A DNA stretch of 64,000 nucleotides, taken from contig OW028585.1 in the NCBI GenBank assembly GCA_932294295.1, forward strand, positions 30,426,720 through 30,490,719, given 5' to 3'. This document shows, piece after piece, positions 24,037 to 35,400 of the stretch (position 1 is its first letter; the number at the start of each line of letters is the position of its first letter). This DNA is from Alitta virens. Taxonomy: Eukaryota > Annelida > Polychaeta > Phyllodocida > Nereididae. The notes beneath the pieces were generated by a model, which was not told the origin of the DNA, ran no database searches, and saw only the letters and a program-made list of their open reading frames with translations. Made by a program: the position numbers and the translations under genes.

Positions 24037-25498
24037 ATTTTTGTTTCACAAGTACAAAAGCAATCAAACTCTCAAATTCTCTTTGCCTAGGGCAATACGT
24101 CCTTTCTGAATGAAATTCAAGAAAGGAGTGATGCAAGGAGGTCCTGCATCACTATGTCTTTCCCCCCACAGGCAATAAAATTCGCCAAATATGGAATTTT
24201 GGCACCATTTACCCCACCCCCCCCTCATAGTGAAGGGTCAACTCAGTCAACTTGCCAACCAAGGGGGGTGTTGGAACCATCTTTCAGACACCCCTTTGTG
24301 CCAACTTGCTGAATTAATGACCTTAAATGGCAGAGGTCAAAAGTCCAGGCACTTTTTGGCGGGTTTTAACCAACAAGAAACACGTGTTTCCATCAGACAA
24401 AGAAACCCCAACCTGCCAACAAACACAAAATTAATGGAATCAGTATCTAGGACCTTTCAGGACCCACCCAATGGAACAGAACCAAAACTAACAAGTTTCG
24501 CAACTCCATAACTGATGTCTTCCATTAAACCAGCACAAATTTGTCATGTGCCAAACCGTTACATGATATAACTCAGAGAAAGAAATACACTATCTGACAA
24601 ATTACCACATAAAAACCGTTACATGATAAAACTCAGAGAAAGAAACACACTATCTGACAATTTACCACATAAAAACAGCTATTCCTATTTCTAGAAATCA
24701 CAGCTGACATACTACAGCAAAAACCACTGCTAGGGCACCGAAAAAGTATTAAACTGTCTTTTTACAACAACTCAATTTGTCACAGCAACATGCTCATAAA
24801 TATGAACAAGACAAGACACCCATGTTTCCGCAATCTTATTAAAAATAAGAAAGTTATTCCTATTAGAAGTTAAAGTCACACATAACTCACTAGGCGAGTG
24901 AATAAAACCTTCGGAGAAAGGTCATGTCACACTGACACTTTCTTTGGAAAACCACATCAGGTACATGGTACAACTTAAATAATTAAAATTTGCCCTACGG
25001 AATTCTTAAGCTGATTCACTCCTTTCCGGATAGTTTCGCTAGCCTACTCCGTATTAATGAAAAAGTAACTCACTAAAATTAGCAAGGGGATCCCACTCAA
25101 TCAAAAAAAACTGCCAATTACACCAAATTACACTCTATACATATAGTCGCTGTATAGACGACAGACCGGGATTTGAACTAGTGAACCTTAATCAAATCCA
25201 ATGTTGTGACCATATCTGTGAGGTGGCTGTCTCAGCCTCTTTGAAACAAAGGGCTCAGCCTCAGGATTCAGTCTGGAATCCTCAGCCAGCCAGGGTGACG
25301 CCACTTTCCCGCCACATTCCATGTGGTTTGCAGGCATCAACCTGGGCGCTTCTCTGCGGCCTGTACCCACGTGGGTAGACGGCGCTGCATCAGCGTTTGG
25401 GGGCGCCGCATCATCTCCCAGCATCACGTGTTCAGAGGATGCTGCTGCTGGCCTCACTGCACTCCGAAGTACACCATCTCGCGTTTCCCCAGATCGCG
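24037..25498. other. non-coding spacer between the two minus-strand ORF blocks
   Basis: No domain-bearing frame was seen in 1.46 kb. Two tandem 60-bp units lie at 24553-24672. Composition changes sharply from GC-rich (below 24.04 kb) to AT-rich. A degenerate RNA-polymerase-III B-box-like AGTTCAAATCC (minus, near 25170) is not backed by a tRNA fold. Confidence 0.45.
24553..24672. repeat. two tandem 60-bp units
   Basis: AAACCGTTACATGATA(T/A)AACT and the following sequence repeat with an exact 60-bp offset and only a few mismatches. Confidence 0.8.
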
Positions 25499-28482
25499 TC
25501 AGAGGCGGATCCTGCTCTTTTTCAGAGGGGGCTCATTCTGACGTTCATCATAGAGAAAGGGGTCTGTGTACGGGTCAGTCAAGGGCAAATCAGGAATTCT
25601 AGCTACATCAGTCTCACGTACTTCAGCCAAGTACGGCTTGAGTTGATTTATGTGCACAACTCGAGATTTCCCAGTTGCAGGAGCCATAATTTCATAATTA
25701 ACCTCCCCCACTCTCCTCACCACCCTGTAAGGCCCTAAAAACTTCAAGCTAAGTTTCTGCCTAGCCAGGGGCGGATAAACAGCAAAACCCAGTCCCCAGG
25801 TTCATGAGACTGATTGCTGGACAATCTGTTGTAGTGCTTCGCCTGATTTATGGCTGATTTCCGCAGCTTTAGGCGACAGCGCTCAAAGGAATCTTCCATA
25901 GCTAACCGTATCCATTCAACATACTCAATTGTACAAGATGGCTGATCCTGGAGGACATGACCATACAACAGGTCAACAGGCAGGAGGGCTTCCCTCCCAA
26001 GCATCAACTTATTGGGTGTAACCCCAGTTGAGTGCTGGGGCGTAGCGCTGTAGGCACACATGACATAAGGCAGAATATCATCCCAATCATCTCTGTAGTC
26101 ATTCACTAACTTAGAGAGCATGTCCTGCAAAGACCTATTGAACCTTTCCACTAAGCCATTGCTCTGGGGGTGATAAGCAGTCGTCCTGGTCTTAACAATG
26201 CCAAGCAATTTACACATTTCCTGGAACAACTTAGACTCAAAGTTGGTGCCCTGATCACTATGAAGCTGATATGGGGCTCCAAACCTTAGAACCACCTGAG
26301 TTACCAAACAGTCAGCCACAGTGTAGGCTTCCTGGTTTGGTAGGGCAAAAGCCTCTGTCCATTTTGTGAAATAATCAGCAATAACCACAATGACCTTATT
26401 CCCCTTCTTAGTCTCTGGAAAAGGAACTACAATGTCTACTGCCATTCTTTCAGGGGCGGACTGGGATGAAATAGTGGCCCTGGAAATTTGAGTAACAGCG
26501 GCCCAGATGTATCTCTGGGTTAATTTTTTTAAATTAATTTTTTTTATTATTATTATTTTTTTTTTTACACCATCGGCCCACCGGGAAACCTCCCGGCCTC
26601 CCGGCGGCCCAGTCCGCCCCTGCATTCTTTCCATAGGCATCCCAACAGGAACCTGTTGTAATGGGACCCTATTCCTGCCTGTCTGTCTACGCTTCTGACA
26701 GCTCTCACACCATCCAACCCATCGGACGATGTCCTCCTTGTACCCTGGCCAATAGAACCGTCTCCGGACCTTGGCCACTGTGCTATGTATTCCCATATGT
26801 CCCCCTAACCGTGAGGTATGCAATTGCTCAAATATTGCTCGTCTCAACTTAGAAGGGATCACCAATTGCTCCACATATTCTCCTGTAGGCAATCTATGCT
26901 CTCTGTACAATTTTCCATCTTTTAAGTGCAACCAATTGTACTGGGCCCAAATATCCCTGACACTTCCTGGCCTATCTGCTATATCACTATAGGAGGGCCT
27001 TTGTCTCGCCTTCAGCCAATCCACGGCCAAAGCAGTCGCACTATCCTGAGCTTGGGCAGCCACAATCTCTTCCCTTGTCCACACATTCAACCAGTTCGAA
27101 CCCAGGACCTCAGATTGTTCAGAGCCACCCACTTCCGGTGGGGCAGTCACCACATCCGGTGACGCCTCACTGCTCACTCCGGAGCTGGTCTCACAAACTG
27201 CCACCACTGGCTGATTCACAGAGACTGTCTCAGCCCTGGCTGATCCATCAGCCACATCACCAATGCTGCCTACCACTCTAGCTCTCCCTGGCCCCTGTCC
27301 CTGGCGCCACAATGGCGCCTGCTCCCATGGCTTCATCAACAAGTGGGCCTTGTCAGCATTCCACTGTACAAGAGCTACCATCATTCCCTGGTCACCATGC
27401 CCTGGATCAGGGCAATCATCTCTTTTACACCTTCGTACAGCAATTCTAGAACAACCATCTGCGTTTCTGTGCTTTTTACCCTCCCTGTATTCAATTCTGA
27501 AGTCATATTCGGCCAATGATGCCAACCAACGGGCCAGCATGCCCTCTGCATCTTTAAAATTCTGCAACCAAACAAGGGCACGGTGGTCAGTTCTTAAAAG
27601 CACTGATCCCTGTCCATACAGATAAGGCCTAAATATCTTAGCCATTCGGACAACAGCCAAAAGCTCCTTGTAAGTTGTACAGTAATTTTTCTGGCTAGTC
27701 GACAGAGCTTGAGATGCATAAGCAATAACACGTTCTTTCCCCTCAATTACCTGGGACAAAACACCACCTATTGCTAGATCAGAAGCATCTGTATCAAGAA
27801 TAACAGGGCAGCCTTCTCGAGGCAAAGCCAAAACTGGCGCAGTGGTTAAAGCCTTAATCAGGGCCTCAAAAGACCTTTGACATTCGAAGGTCCACTCGAA
27901 AGGGACCTTGGGAGTCATCAGGGCATGCAATGGGGCAGCTAGGGCAGCAAAGTCCGGCACATACTTTCTATAGTATGATGCAAATCCCACAAAACTACGA
28001 ATCTCATGGAGGGTTTGGGGTTCAGGCCAATTCCTGACAACCTCAATTTTCCAAGGGTCTGGCCTAACCCCTGCTTCTCCTACCACATGGCCAAGAAAGG
28101 GCACTTCTTTCCTAAACAATTCACACTTACTGGGCTTCAAACGCAGGCCAGCCTGGCCCATGCGTTTAAGGACAGTAACTAGATTAGCTAGGCATTGGTC
28201 AAAAGTGGAACCCTGGACCACAATGTCATCCATATAACACAAACAAGTGGTCAGATCTAACCCACCTAACACCAACTCCATCAACCTTTCTAATCTGGCA
28301 GGGCCATTTGTCACTCCAACGGGCATCACTGTGAAGTGATAGTGCCCTCTGGGAGCTGCAAAAGCTGTCTTTTCCTTGTCCTCACTCTCCATAGCTATCT
28401 GCCAATAACCTGAGGACAGGTCAAGAGTACAAAACCACTTAGCACCAGCAAGGGCATCCAGGCAGTCCTCAATTCGAGGCAA
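25499..28482 (-). pseudogene. Gypsy-like pol (RT, RNase H, integrase), broken
   Basis: The main open frame (28482 to 25744, 912 codons) starts inside the RT. Visible are TLDLSSGYWQI, YMDD (residues 83-86, in place of the common YLDD), the RNase H DTDAS motif (near 229) and TDHRAL. In the integrase are an HHCC zinc region (HTSRLGGHMGIH to CESCQ) and catalytic blocks VDIV, SDQGTNFES and VERFNR. A 60-codon MITE-derived insert sits just before the first catalytic Asp. The GPY-type tail (KFLGPYRVVRRVGEVNYEIM) continues in another frame, 25747-25499, so a frameshift near 25745 breaks the protein. Upstream of 28482 the frame still reads NVRRLNACTKKDAYPLP, but stops separate it from the protease. Confidence 0.85.
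26451..26622. mobile_element. hAT MITE inserted in the integrase
   Basis: The perfect 15-bp inverted ends CAGGGGCGGACTGGG / CCCAGTCCGCCCCTG enclose 172 bp. Exact 8-bp duplications CATTCTTT flank it (26443-26450, 26623-26630). Insert plus duplication equals 180 bp, so the pol frame is kept and no stop is introduced. Confidence 0.95.
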
Positions 28483-28654
28483 TGGATAAGCATCCTTCTT
28501 GGTGCAAGCATTTAGACGCCTGACATTTGCCCCATGTCACCAGATTGACTGCAACCAATGACACATGCCTTGCTAGCAGGCAAATGGGTTCTCTGACCAC
28601 TGCTCGACCTCCAAGTCCTTCTGGACCTTCTCTACACAGAACATCTGACCCACC

Positions 28655-28852
28655 TTAACATAATACTCCAGAGGAACACATTAAAGTGGCTTTATGTTTC
28701 TTCAAGAAGTCCATCCCCAGCAACCCAGTCAGTTGTCCCATCTCAGCAACTAGGAACTCACACGGATACAGAGCTCTGTCCACACAGATCTCTGTCTCTA
28801 GCCTTCCATATACTTTAATAAGACCACCATTTGCACACAATAAATCAATCAA
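28655..28852 (-). pseudogene. retropepsin C-terminal fragment
   Basis: The minus-strand frame ends CEFLVAEMGQLTGLLGMDFL, the LLGxDFL block that closes a retroviral-type aspartic protease. The catalytic DTG half is missing because the element is cut off just upstream. A stop at 28655 separates it from the RT frame. Confidence 0.65.
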
Positions 28853-28929
28853 TCAATCAGGGTTAGCTATCTATATGTAATCAATCAATCAATTATGACT
28901 CAGTCATTTCATATTGAAGTTACAACAGT

Positions 28930-30385
28930 TGTAAAGTGCAGCCCCTGGCAGCCACTTATTATATGTCAGTTAGAATTATATGACAGGTGCATTGATTATA
29001 CACTCCTTGTTACATTTGCCCCAGGCAAAGGATGTACATACCTGTCAAGTAGGATTATATGTAGGTGCAATCATCATGTGCACTCTTCGTTGCACTTGCC
29101 TTAGGTTAAAGTGTGTATGGTAGAATGGTGTGTCAGGGACATGATTATGTACACTCCTCATTACACTTGCCCTAGGCAAAGGAGGTACACACAGGTCGTT
29201 AACGTTAGGTGACAGATACAAGAATTACTGTATACTCTTCATCACACTTGCCTTGAGCAAGGTTGTACAGGCATGTCAGATTGTATTACACTCTTCATTA
29301 CACTTGCTTTAAGCAAGGTTGTACAGGCATGTCAGATTGTGTTATACTCTTCATTACACTTGCCTTAAGCAAATACCTGTCAGACTGTATGAATGTATTA
29401 GGTACAAGTTATTGTATGTACATATCATTACACTTGCCCTCTGCTCATGTGTGACTCTATGCAGTAGTAGTGTGTGCTCATCACTACATTTTTGGCTAGT
29501 CACTGCTCTACTCACATGTGTCAGTAGTTGCTTGTTAATTATACTTAGTCTTAGCTAGTTTAGCCTGCTGCAAGGAATGTTGATTATGTTATTAATATTG
29601 GTTATATTATTAGTATTGATTACATAATTAATTGATTGATTAAGTCATTAATTGATTGATTGCTTATGTCCAATTGTCAATTGATAGATTGTATTATTCA
29701 TTTTGTTCTTCATATTGATTGTTGTCAGTATTATGTGAGTGCATTGCCCTGTTAAGATGCCTCACTGTTGAGTCCTAAATTGTGGGAGGAGCTAGCTAAC
29801 TTTCCCTCCAAAACTGCTGACCAAGCCAAAGTTGACACTCAGCACAATAGCCCATTGTGACTTGAGCTATAAATAGCCTCAGCACAATGCAGAGCACTGC
29901 AGGGGGTCCACTTTTGCTCCATTGTCTTAGCTTCACTAATCCCTGCCAGATCTCAGCCAAAGATGCTGGTAGCAACCCTGTTTGGGGGAGGTATCACCCC
30001 ACACAATGTGAATGATAATTGAGCAAATGGTCAGCAGCAGTGGCAATTGCTGTGTTGTGATTGGTTGATAATTCCCTCTCAGCCCTGCTGGGGGGAAACT
30101 GCATGAATTGTACCTTTAATACATATACCCTGTGCACAATAAAAATATCAGTTTCATCTTGCCAGCTGAGGAAGCAAAACTACTCTTGTGTTATTACTTG
30201 CACACTTTGGACTCTGCATATATTGTGCTAACTGCACTTTGGACTCTACCCACTTTGGAACTGGAAGAACTTGACTTGCTTCAAGCTGAGATGAGACTCA
30301 GTTGAAAGTCTACATTGGACAGTCACTCTGACTCTTGGACTGCAATGCCATTAAACTGGAGTCTTTAATGACATGGACTTTTACA
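28930..30385 (+). repeat. LTR-like long repeat, copy 2
   Basis: Starts GTTGTAAAG and ends CTTTTACAAC, a short terminal inversion as in LTRs (TG...CA). It has a series of imperfect units built on TTACACTTGCCTTAAGC/TACCTGTCAGA near its start (about 28980-29440), CTATAAATAG near 29868 and AATAAAAAT near 30139. The 3' 1.06 kb matches 1-1231. Its orientation is opposite to the Gypsy body it abuts, so it is not that element's LTR. The flanking 5-mers are not identical. Confidence 0.55.
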
Positions 30386-30390
30386 ACGTG

Positions 30391-32089
30391 TCTGTTGTGT
30401 AATTGGCATTGTTACACAGAGACACCAGGATTCCACTAATTTTTGTGTCCGTGATATGAGAATGCAACACTATCATGAATATCATTTACTGATATTACAT
30501 GTAGAACATAGATTCTGCATGTACCAGATCAAAGTGTACTAGTAAATTACTGGTATGGGGTGATTGCGCCCCATCCAAACACAATCACATGCATCTTTAC
30601 TTGTGATGGTACATACAATCACATGAAAAAGTTTGTAGACAATGACTAAAATCATTTATTGTACCACCCTATATCAGTGCATGTATATGTATTGGTTTAT
30701 GCCTTATCATAGATAGAAATATTTTATTGACATATCGGGTCACATATTTGACCCATTTGTCATTACAGAACATACATTTGGAAAAAGAACACATCTATGA
30801 CTACGAACTAGACTAGTACTACAGGCTATAGATAAACAATTGCACTTTGGGTATACAGCATAATGGATCCATAAATGAAATCCCAACTTTCTAGCTGGGA
30901 AAGAAATTACTTTAAAAAAATAAAAATAAATTTAAGGAGTCCATTTTCTGAAAATTAATATTTGAGCAACTCTGACAAACTTATAAAACCTTCAATACAG
31001 ATGGTGTAAAATCTTTGAAATAATAGCCTGTAGGCTATGGAAAAATAGCATACAAATAATACATAGATTAATGGTCCATTGGATATATAAAATATTATTC
31101 CTCACCAACAACTTTAGCTATGCAAAAATACAATTTGCATAATTTAGGTGTCTCATTCAACATTTTTGGTGACCCCAAATAAAGGTTAGTAAAATAATTA
31201 TTGTATTGGTAAAAACAATTTATTGAACTTTTTATTTATTAAAAATTGTCATATTAAATTGTCATATTGTAGTCCATGTAGGCCCTATTACCGTTTGTTT
31301 GCTGTTACCTGTACACAAGTTAAACATAGACCATGCAGTCACCATAGGCATAGTTAATGTTTAAAACAGCCTATAGGTTTCTTATCTCATTTTAATTTAA
31401 TGTCCGTAGGCAGAGTACGCACCCTGGCACCCCCCATCCCCTGGCTGCCATTAACCAGGAGGGATTCCTCCCGGTAGCGTGCGTGCGCATTCTAGGCTTT
31501 AACAATGGTAGTATTCGACTGGGCTTTTTCGTGGAGCACTTACGTTTCGTAAAGCACAAAGTGTACTCGACTGGAGGTTAACAAAAAATCGTACATTTTC
31601 GTGAAGCACAAATGTTCACGAAGAAAAAAGTGCGTAAATTTTTCTGTAAAACCTAGTCACGTGATCATTTGCGGGCAAAACTGTAATGGAGAGCATTGCC
31701 GATTCGCGTCATGATTCAGAGTCATTTTACACTACAAATTCATTTTTGTACATAAGGAACTTGGAATTTGAAGGAGCTGTTTAATAAAATGTATCACGAA
31801 GCGAGGATCCTAATGACGTTCATATGTGACTCGTTTTCATGTCATTGGCCATAAAAATGCAATGTAAACGAACTGGCAATTTTTGATTGCATGAAAAATT
31901 AATTGCCAGGTGAAGTTTATTTATTTGATTGAGATCTGTGAACCAAGGAACTCCGCATGGAGATTGAAAGGTTTATTTTTTATGAGTCTTGTTTGTTTTT
32001 TTGTCAGTGTGTCAAGGGGCAAATTCCAGGAATTTTTATTTGACTGGGAAATCTACGTGGAGCACAGAACTGCCACTGCACAAGTGGGC
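30391..32089. other. no gene seen upstream of gene B
   Basis: AT-rich intergenic DNA with a short GC-richer patch at about 31400-31490. No domain, no repeat match within the window. Confidence 0.45.
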
Positions 32090-32230
32090 GTGGCCTAAAT
32101 GTACTTCACCAATCAGAAAATTCAGTGCTTGGCCAATCCACTCGTGCGGACGAGGGGGAGGGGACTGCACTCGTGCGGAGGAGGGACCAACTTAGCATAT
32201 ATAATCACTCCAGCAAAGTACATTTCCTGC
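32090..32230 (+). promoter_or_regulatory. likely core promoter of gene B
   Basis: CCAATCAG (about 32109) and GGCCAATCC (about 32131) precede a GC-rich GGACGAGGGGGAGGGG tract and CATATATAATC (about 32197). Start sites would fall near 32225, giving a roughly 230-base leader before the ATG at 32455. The block duplicated at gene C begins right at the TATA-like site. Confidence 0.5.
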
Positions 32231-32454
32231 GGTGCAAACCAGATCCTGGACCAATCGGGCCTTCTGACAATGATGTCCAGGAACCCCTACAAGACCACAA
32301 AAGCGCTGAAGCTGCTCTATAGCAGGACCTCGCTTTCTCTCACACTACAGACAGACAGACATTTCCTGGGTGCATATGACCACAGGCTAGTCTGTGATAT
32401 GACATTACTCTGAAAGTACCTTTCCAGTGGATTTGGATCTTTTGAAAATATAAT

Positions 32455-32467
32455 ATGGAAATTTCAG
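32455..32467 (+). CDS. Gene B exon 1 (start codon)
   Basis: ATG GAA ATT TCA G then GTGAGA. It is identical in gene C (53894-53906). The phase-1 G joins GA of exon 2. Confidence 0.75.
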
Positions 32468-35400
32468 GTGAGAGCTATTTTGTGTGTCGGCAGTTACCTA
32501 TATGAAGGCATGTCGGATCAACATATTAGCTGAATGTACCCGTTGATCGAGTAGAATTTAGTGGGCCTATACTTGAATTAAACATAAATATTGAAACATA
32601 CTTACATTAATTGAGAATAAAATTAATACATATTTTGTAAATTACAATTGTCAAATAATAAGAATTGTGAATAGTATAAAAAAAAATTCATTATTCATAT
32701 GTCAAAAATGTATGTCCATTGGATTGCATGCATGTTTTCAAAAACTTTTGAATTTTAACGACTCTCTCACTCGGTAACTTTGTTGTTGTTTTTGTTGTTT
32801 GACAAGGAAAATGGCTAAACAGTCATATATGTATAATCACACATATTTAGATCACAATGATTAATTAATAAAATTTGTATTTTACATTTTTTGAAAGAAT
32901 TATTGAAATATGCACCAATGTGTGCAACAACAATTAAATTTTCATAATTTATATAGAATCCCGCGATTGTTTTAGATAAAGGCCTAAATTAATACAAAAA
33001 ACAATTTTGTTAACCGCATCTTCATTGACAGCTATTGAAAATAGTGCATGGTCAATTACACGAAATGCTAGGATACTACCTCAATTAATGTTTGGGAAAT
33101 TAGATTAATTTCGGTTCCGGAACATAACTATTGCATGTACATTGATATAGGATCTGGTATTTTACCACATATGGCCTTTTGATCTCAATAAACAAATTAA
33201 CTACATACTATCGCAAATATCGACATTAAAGATAGGAAAGCTACAAAAATTGTTTTAAATTAACATAAGACCCGTAAACTTGTGTATGTATTATTATCCC
33301 TAATAGAAAAATATTCTCTGGAGTACAAATTTCTAGGAACTTGGTATATAGAATAGTAGCACATAAATGATACTCTATTCGTGTGATAGCCTATTCCCAT
33401 ATATAGCTACTGATTCCTACCAAACATTTGTGCTTTGTGAATAGATAACTATCCAGTTCCTAGACATTTCTATGACAGAGATTGTTCTTTTTCGATGTAA
33501 AATATTACATAAATGTCTAGGAACTGGGCATATAGAATAGTAGCATATAGATGATGGTCTATTCATTGGATAGTCTATTGTTTTAGCTATTGATATTTAC
33601 CAAACATTGGTTGTTACTGCATAGATAACTATCTAGTTCCTAGAATATCTACGTTGTATATGTCAGAGAATGTTCTTGTATGATGGGAAAAATGACATAA
33701 ACCTCTAGGGAACTGGGTGTATAGATGACAGTAGCCAATAATTACAATTTATTCAATGGCTAGTCCATGTCTGTAACCTTTATGTTGTATCAAGGGGACT
33801 AATTATGAATTAAGGAAGTGTCTAGGAAGAACTAGGTTTAAAACATGTAGGAACTATCTAGAAACTATTTAGGAGCTATCTAGGAACCATCTAGGAACTA
33901 GGTTCAAAACATGTAGGAACTATCTAGGAACTATTTAGGAGCTATCTAGGAACCATCTAGGAACTAGGTTCAAAACATGTAGGAACTATCTAGGAACTAT
34001 TTAGGAGCTATCTAGGAACCATCTAGGAACTAGGTTCAAAACATGTAGGAACTATCTAGGAACTATCTAGGAACTATCTAGGAACTGAAACCTAGGAACT
34101 GAGTTCAGACATCTTAATATTTGGTCTATTTCCAATCCCAAAACACATACGGGATCAGCTTGAGCTGTACTAAACGATGGACTACTGCTCTGTTATATAC
34201 GATTGCTTTTAAAAGTTTTGATTTGGGCAACTCTCTTCATGACGTTTGCCATGACGTTGGAGAACCTGTTTCTCGGCCTTCTCCTATTTGTATCTCTTAA
34301 TATGGTTTATTTTCAATCTGAATACACTGAATGAGAGATTAAGAGCTGTACTACATGACAAGATTATATAAGCAGCCTTTCTGTTTCATCAGATCACTTC
34401 AAATTTGTGAATTGATGACGCCTATTAATAACGTTTGCCTGCACATGCACGAGATTAGCATTTTGCTCAAATCTTCAATAATCGTGGGTCACGTGACCTC
34501 CTGCAAGCTTGACCATAGGGCCTGTGGCCTCTGGGCTTTATGTTTCATGCTATTTACTCTCCTTACTATAACTGTTGTTTATTGTGCCTCGCTGTAGATA
34601 AATTAGTTAATTATTGTGCAATGACAAATGTATCTCTCTCTCTGTCTGTCTGTCCGTCTCTCTCTCGCGGTCTGTCTCTCTCTTTCTCTCTCAATAACAG
34701 GAGACACCCTGATTTGTCATCATGTCATGCTAGTGAACTGGTGTAGCCTCCAGTGGATGTGGTAAAATATCTTACATTCTTTTTTTTTTTTTTTTTCTCC
34801 AGGAATACAAGTCATCATTTTGCTATTCACTTCACTAACCCTTGGAAATGCTGAACTTTACATCCACATTCAAAATCAAACTTCCACCGCTGTCCACTTC
34901 AAGTGTGCCTATAACGGTAGTTTGGTATGTTAAAAGATTATTTTATACTCTAGATTTATACAAGACTTAATGCTTAGAGTCAGGCTCTATGTGTTTTAAA
35001 ATAAATTTCTAGACTAATCTCACTTTTATTAAAGTGTAATTAAGTTGAGTGTGAAGTTGAGAGGTGCTGGGGAAATTCCTGAGCCAACCGCCATAGCAGA
35101 TTATTACCCCTGAAGTCACAGGGGTCACCTAAAACCTAGGAAACACTCACATAGCATGTTTTCTAAATATAGAAATAAAGTGTGCTTCGGAACCGCATAT
35201 TGCTGGTATGTTAAATGTTAGTTGCTACAATTATTTCATTTTGAAAAATTCCCAATTTTCCACGTAAAGTGAGTGCCCAGTTTTTGTTCCCAGTCCGCTA
35301 CCAGTCAGTTCCCAGAAAAGTGAAGTCAGCTCCCAGTTCTAGTTCCTAGTTAATTTGTCATTAAAAGTTCCTAGAAAAAATATCTAGGCAAATGTTTGGT

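Larger units (their letters stand above)
25499..28852 (-). mobile_element. Gypsy-like LTR retrotransposon body, 5' truncated
   Basis: On the minus strand the order is protease tail, reverse transcriptase, RNase H, integrase and integrase C-terminal GPY domain, i.e. Ty3/Gypsy order. The upstream (high-coordinate) end breaks at about 28840 in a (TTGA)n tract joining the LTR-like repeat at 28930-30385. No gag is seen upstream and no LTR pair could be matched. The element is a disabled fragment. Confidence 0.8.

Noticed and set aside
25150..25260. tRNA-like B-box on the minus strand
   Set aside because: T-arm does not pair and no A-box or cloverleaf could be built.
28930..30385. 5' LTR of the Gypsy body
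   Set aside because: Promoter and poly(A) signals read on the + strand, opposite to pol, and the junction truncates the protease.
34355..34746. 80-codon + frame upstream of gene B exon 2, repeated at 55973-56215
   Set aside because: Lies in intron 1 of B and C, is copied only by the segmental duplication and joins no splice site in phase.
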